NCBI GenBank assembly: GCA_963669415.2
Contig: CAXXPS010000002.1
Coordinates: forward strand, 1,178,001-1,242,000
Direction: 5' to 3'
DNA: 64,000 nt
Source of the DNA: JAWKWH01 sp963669415
GTDB lineage: Bacteria; Pseudomonadota; Alphaproteobacteria; Rhizobiales; Rhizobiaceae
Position 1 is the stretch's first letter, and each line of letters begins with the position of its first letter. The notes beneath the pieces are model-generated. The model made no database searches, was not told the DNA's origin, and was given only the letters and a program-made list of their open reading frames with translations. The position numbers and the translations under genes were made by a program. Below, piece by piece: positions 61,358-64,000 of this stretch.

Positions 61358-62105
61358 CATTTCATCTGCCGATGCCGTGCGCGAACAGGCAGCAGCAATG
61401 GAAAATCGATATGGATGGCTCGATCCGGAACTCGTGATCGAACTCGCACTCGACCGGTTTTTTCCCGCTGAACAGGTGGCGGCCATATCATCTTTTGGTG
61501 CGGATTCGGCAGTGTTGCTGCACATGATTGCCGGGATCGACCGGTCGCTGCCGGTCCTGTTTCTGGATACGCAGAAGCATTTCGGCGAAACCATCGAATA
61601 TCGCGATGCGCTGGTCAGCGATCTTGGCCTGACGGATGTCCGGGTGGTCAGACCGGACCCGGCGATGGTCGATGCTGCCGATCCTGACGGCGACCTTCAC
61701 AAAACCAATCCGGATAGTTGCTGCCGTATCCGCAAATCGGATCCTATGAACCGGTCGCTGGCGCCCTTTTCTGCCTGGTTTACCGGGCGCAAACGCTTTC
61801 AGGCCGGGACACGGAAATCGCTGGCCGTGTTTGAAGCTATCGATGAACGCATGCGGATCAATCCACTTGCCTTATTGACATCGGGCGACATAAAAAGTTA
61901 TTTGTATACAAACAATCTTCGCCACCACCCGTTGGTCGCGCATGGTTATCTTTCGATCGGCTGCCAGCCTTGCACGATGCCGGTCAAACCGGGTGAATCG
62001 GAGCGTTCGGGCCGCTGGTCGGGAACCGGAAAGACCGAATGCGGAATTCACATATCGGCGGACGGCAAGATTGTCCCGTTGTCATCGACGGTCGGAGCTT
62101 TGTGA
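61332..62105 (+). CDS. cysH: Adenylylsulfate/phosphoadenylylsulfate reductase
   Basis: The enzyme of about 257 residues reduces activated sulfate to sulfite. It has the PAPS-reductase fold (AISSFGADSAVLLHMIAGIDRSLPVLFLDTQKHFGETIEYRD), the catalytic motif ECGIH at the end, and two Cys pairs (SCCRIRK and GCQPC). The pairs bind a [4Fe-4S] cluster and are typical of APS-using enzymes. The ATG at 61332 has GGAGG 6 bases upstream and overlaps cysI by 26 bases; the frame itself begins at 61248 inside cysI. Confidence 0.95.
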   Translation: MVANPRRPDISSADAVREQAAAMENRYGWLDPELVIELALDRFFPAEQVAAISSFGADSAVLLHMIAGIDRSLPVLFLDTQKHFGETIEYRDALVSDLGLTDVRVVRPDPAMVDAADPDGDLHKTNPDSCCRIRKSDPMNRSLAPFSAWFTGRKRFQAGTRKSLAVFEAIDERMRINPLALLTSGDIKSYLYTNNLRHHPLVAHGYLSIGCQPCTMPVKPGESERSGRWSGTGKTECGIHISADGKIVPLSSTVGAL

Positions 62106-62106
62106 C

Positions 62107-62631
62107 ATGAACCATATCGAGACAAATACAGCGCCCAGGCTCTGGTCGCGTGACGGATTTCGTGACGATGAATGGGAACGCGCCGAGACACCTGATCTGG
62201 ATCAACGCGTTATTGTGCCGCTTGCGATATTCGCCGGCCTTGATGACGCTGCCCGCAGTGATGCGGCGAACACGGTTGCAGTGGAAGTACAACCCGGTGA
62301 CAGGCTCGACGATTTGGTTCCCTATCTTGATCAGCTGCCAATGATTGCACTCAGCTTTCCGGTTTTCAGCGACGGACGCAGTTTCTCGAAGGCCGAACTT
62401 CTGCGCAGCCGCTACGGCTACCGGGGAACCCTGCGGGCAACCGGCGATGTGCTGATCGACCAGATACCGCACATGTTGAGAACCGGCATCGACGAATTCG
62501 AAGTTTCAAATGAGACCGCGATAACCCGGCTGGAAGAAGGCCGCATTGGCGGCATCGAACACCATTATCAACCGGCTGCCGCATCTGCGAAAGACGCGGG
62601 CAGCTATTCCTGGCGGCGGCAGCCGGCCTGA
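62107..62631 (+). CDS. DUF934 protein of the sulfate-assimilation operon
   Basis: The 174-residue protein contains DLDQRVIVPLAIF, VEVQPGDRLDDLVPYLDQLPMIALSFPVFSDGRSFSKAELLRSRYGYRGTLRATGDVLIDQIPHMLRTGIDEFEV, a DUF934 sequence found beside alphaproteobacterial cysH and cysI. Its role is unknown. It starts one base after the cysH stop, overlapping none of it. Confidence 0.88.
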   Translation: MNHIETNTAPRLWSRDGFRDDEWERAETPDLDQRVIVPLAIFAGLDDAARSDAANTVAVEVQPGDRLDDLVPYLDQLPMIALSFPVFSDGRSFSKAELLRSRYGYRGTLRATGDVLIDQIPHMLRTGIDEFEVSNETAITRLEEGRIGGIEHHYQPAAASAKDAGSYSWRRQPA

Positions 62632-62652
62632 TTGGATTTGAGGAACTGAACC

Positions 62653-63678
62653 ATGTCAGACTTGATCGAGACTGATGTCGTTATTATCGGCGCCGGACCT
62701 GTAGGTCTGTTTGCCGTGTTTGAACTTGGCCTGCTCGACCTGCGATGTCACCTGATCGACATACTCGACAAGCCGGGTGGCCAGTGCGCGGAACTCTATC
62801 CGGAAAAGCCGATTTACGACATTCCCGGCGTTCCGGAAATCTCCGGCCAGGGTCTGACTGACAATCTGCTTCAGCAGATTGCCCCGTTTGACCCGCAATT
62901 CCATTACGGTGAAATGGTAACGAGCCTGCAGCGTCTTGATGACGGTTCATTTGAGGTCACAACTGATCCGGACAAGACCTTAAGGTCCAAGGTTGTGGTA
63001 ATCGCCGCCGGTGGCGGATCGTTCCAGCCCAAACGTCCGCCGATCCCCGGTATCGATGAGTATGAAGGCAAGTCGGTTTTCTACGCTGTTCGCCAGATGG
63101 AGGCATTCCGCGGCGAGGACGTCCTGATTGTGGGTGGTGGCGATTCCGCGCTCGACTGGACCTTGAACCTGCAAAAAGTGGCCAAATCGGTCACATTGGT
63201 ACACCGCCGGCCGGAATTCAGGGCCGCACCCGACAGTGTTAACAAGATGTGGGCACTGCAGGAGGAAGGCAAGCTTGAGTTCATCCAGGGTCAGGTGACG
63301 TCGTTGCAGGGTTCCGATGGACTGCTTTCGGGTGCGACGATCAAGACACCGGACGGAGAGCGCGAAGTCTCCACGACACGGATGCTTCCCTTCTTCGGAC
63401 TGACAATGAAGCTGGGTCCGGTCGCAAACTGGGGTCTCAATCTCGAGCAGAACCTGATTCCGGTCGATACGGAAAAGTTCGAAACGTCCGAACCCGGAAT
63501 TTTCGCCGTCGGCGACATCAACACCTATCCGGGCAAACTGAAACTGATCCTCTCCGGCTTCCATGAAGCGGCGCTGATGTCACAGGCAGCCAAGCGCATC
63601 GTAAGCCCTGGCGAGCGGATCATCTTCCAGTACACAACGTCGTCAACGAGCCTGCAGAAAAAGCTCAAGGCAGCATAA
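62653..63678 (+). CDS. Ferredoxin--NADP(+) reductase, thioredoxin-reductase-like type
   Basis: The 341-residue flavoprotein binds FAD (VIIGAGPVGLFAVFELGLLDLRCHLID) and NADPH (VLIVGGGDSALDWTLNLQKVAKSVTLVHRRPEFRAAPDSV). It lacks the CxxC redox pair of thioredoxin reductase, so it fits the bacterial FNR group. In this operon it would reduce the ferredoxin encoded next, which in turn feeds the sulfite reductase. Confidence 0.9.
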   Translation: MSDLIETDVVIIGAGPVGLFAVFELGLLDLRCHLIDILDKPGGQCAELYPEKPIYDIPGVPEISGQGLTDNLLQQIAPFDPQFHYGEMVTSLQRLDDGSFEVTTDPDKTLRSKVVVIAAGGGSFQPKRPPIPGIDEYEGKSVFYAVRQMEAFRGEDVLIVGGGDSALDWTLNLQKVAKSVTLVHRRPEFRAAPDSVNKMWALQEEGKLEFIQGQVTSLQGSDGLLSGATIKTPDGEREVSTTRMLPFFGLTMKLGPVANWGLNLEQNLIPVDTEKFETSEPGIFAVGDINTYPGKLKLILSGFHEAALMSQAAKRIVSPGERIIFQYTTSSTSLQKKLKAA

Positions 63679-63683
63679 ACATC

Positions 63684-64000
63684 ATGCATATCAATGTGAT
63701 AGACCGCCGGGGGGTTCACCACCGCCTGGAGGCCCTGGAGGGATTTCGCGTGATGGAGATCATCCGCGACTGGGGCATCGACATCAAGGCAGAGTGTGGC
63801 GGGGCATGCGCCTGTGCCACCTGCCACGTGCATGTCGCGCCAGAGTGGCTCAGCAATCTTGCCGAAGCGCGCGAAGACGAGATTGATCGTCTGGACGAAG
63901 CCTTCGACGTTAACCATAATTCCAGACTTTCCTGTCAGTTGATCATGACGGAAGAACTGAGCGGCCTGACGGTGTCGCTTGCTCCCGGAACCGAAACGGA
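63684..64000 (+). CDS. [2Fe-2S] ferredoxin, adrenodoxin/FdxB type (3' truncated)
   Basis: An open frame starts at the ATG at 63684, 5 bases after the reductase gene, and runs off the window after about 105 codons. It reads MHINVIDRRGVHHRLEALEG, then AECGGACACATCHVHV with three of the four cluster Cys (C-x5-C-x2-C spacing), and SRLSCQLIMTEEL with the fourth. This is an adrenodoxin/ISC-type ferredoxin, normally about 106-110 residues, so only a few codons are missing. It is the likely electron carrier between the FNR-type reductase and CysI. Confidence 0.85.
   Translation, partial: MHINVIDRRGVHHRLEALEGFRVMEIIRDWGIDIKAECGGACACATCHVHVAPEWLSNLAEAREDEIDRLDEAFDVNHNSRLSCQLIMTEELSGLTVSLAPGTET

Overview
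The window is a gene-dense stretch of an alphaproteobacterial chromosome, most likely from the order Hyphomicrobiales. Supporting signs are a groESL operon with an alphaproteobacterial-type heat-shock promoter plus CIRCE, a BigR/SqrR persulfide-response cluster, a pimFABCD-type beta-oxidation operon, a DUF6460 protein, a TTAA-N7-TTAA box of the CtrA type and a ferredoxin-driven sulfite reductase operon. There is no rRNA, tRNA, CRISPR array or insertion sequence that I can see, and nothing looks like a recent mobile island. The genus cannot be fixed from the sequence alone.

Layout. 1-3.7 kb: the end of a DctD-like sigma-54 activator, then a dctPQM TRAP transporter for C4-dicarboxylate-like acids, closed by a bidirectional terminator. 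3.8-5.9 kb: groSL on the minus strand with CIRCE and an RpoH/sigma-70 promoter. 6-8 kb: a small P-loop kinase, a fumarylacetoacetate hydrolase-family enzyme and a small membrane protein. 8-10.5 kb: a persulfide-responsive module (bigR-type ArsR repressor divergent from pmpA-pmpB-blh-DUF442). 10.5-18.7 kb: a minus-strand dicarboxylate/acyl-CoA beta-oxidation operon in the order pcaD-like, pimF, pimA, pimB, pimC, pimD. 18.8-21.4 kb: pta and glpK. 21.6-26.4 kb: a secreted DUF900 hydrolase, two glutathione S-transferases and a coaBC gene with an N-terminal ribbon-helix-helix domain. 26.5-33.2 kb: an FAD oxidoreductase, a TetR regulator divergent from an isoquinoline 1-oxidoreductase-like molybdenum hydroxylase with its own cytochrome c, and a GlxA-type AraC regulator. 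33.3-41.2 kb: a surface polysaccharide locus (Wzz/GumC-like protein, flippase, four glycosyltransferases). 41.3-46.3 kb: proC and a puuA-puuB-COG4091 polyamine/amino-acid operon. 46.5-50.8 kb: DUF6460, AsmA and acetoacetyl-CoA synthetase. 51.1-56.8 kb: a cluster of exported proteases (a trypsin zymogen, a V8-like peptidase and a caspase-fold peptidase) with two unrecognised small proteins. 57-64 kb: an SDR gene and a cysG-DUF2849-cysI-cysH-DUF934-FNR-ferredoxin operon that runs off the window end.

How the parts fit. The TRAP transporter, pim operon and aldehyde/N-heterocycle hydroxylase suggest a heterotroph that takes up and oxidises organic acids and ring-derived acids. The bigR module and the cys operon handle the oxidised and assimilatory sides of sulfur metabolism. 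The most novel-looking parts are the periplasmic caspase/trypsin/V8 protease cluster (51.1-56.8 kb), the RHH-CoaBC fusion preceded by a palindromic motif (26.4 kb), and a structured intergenic RNA candidate (about 50.9-51.05 kb).
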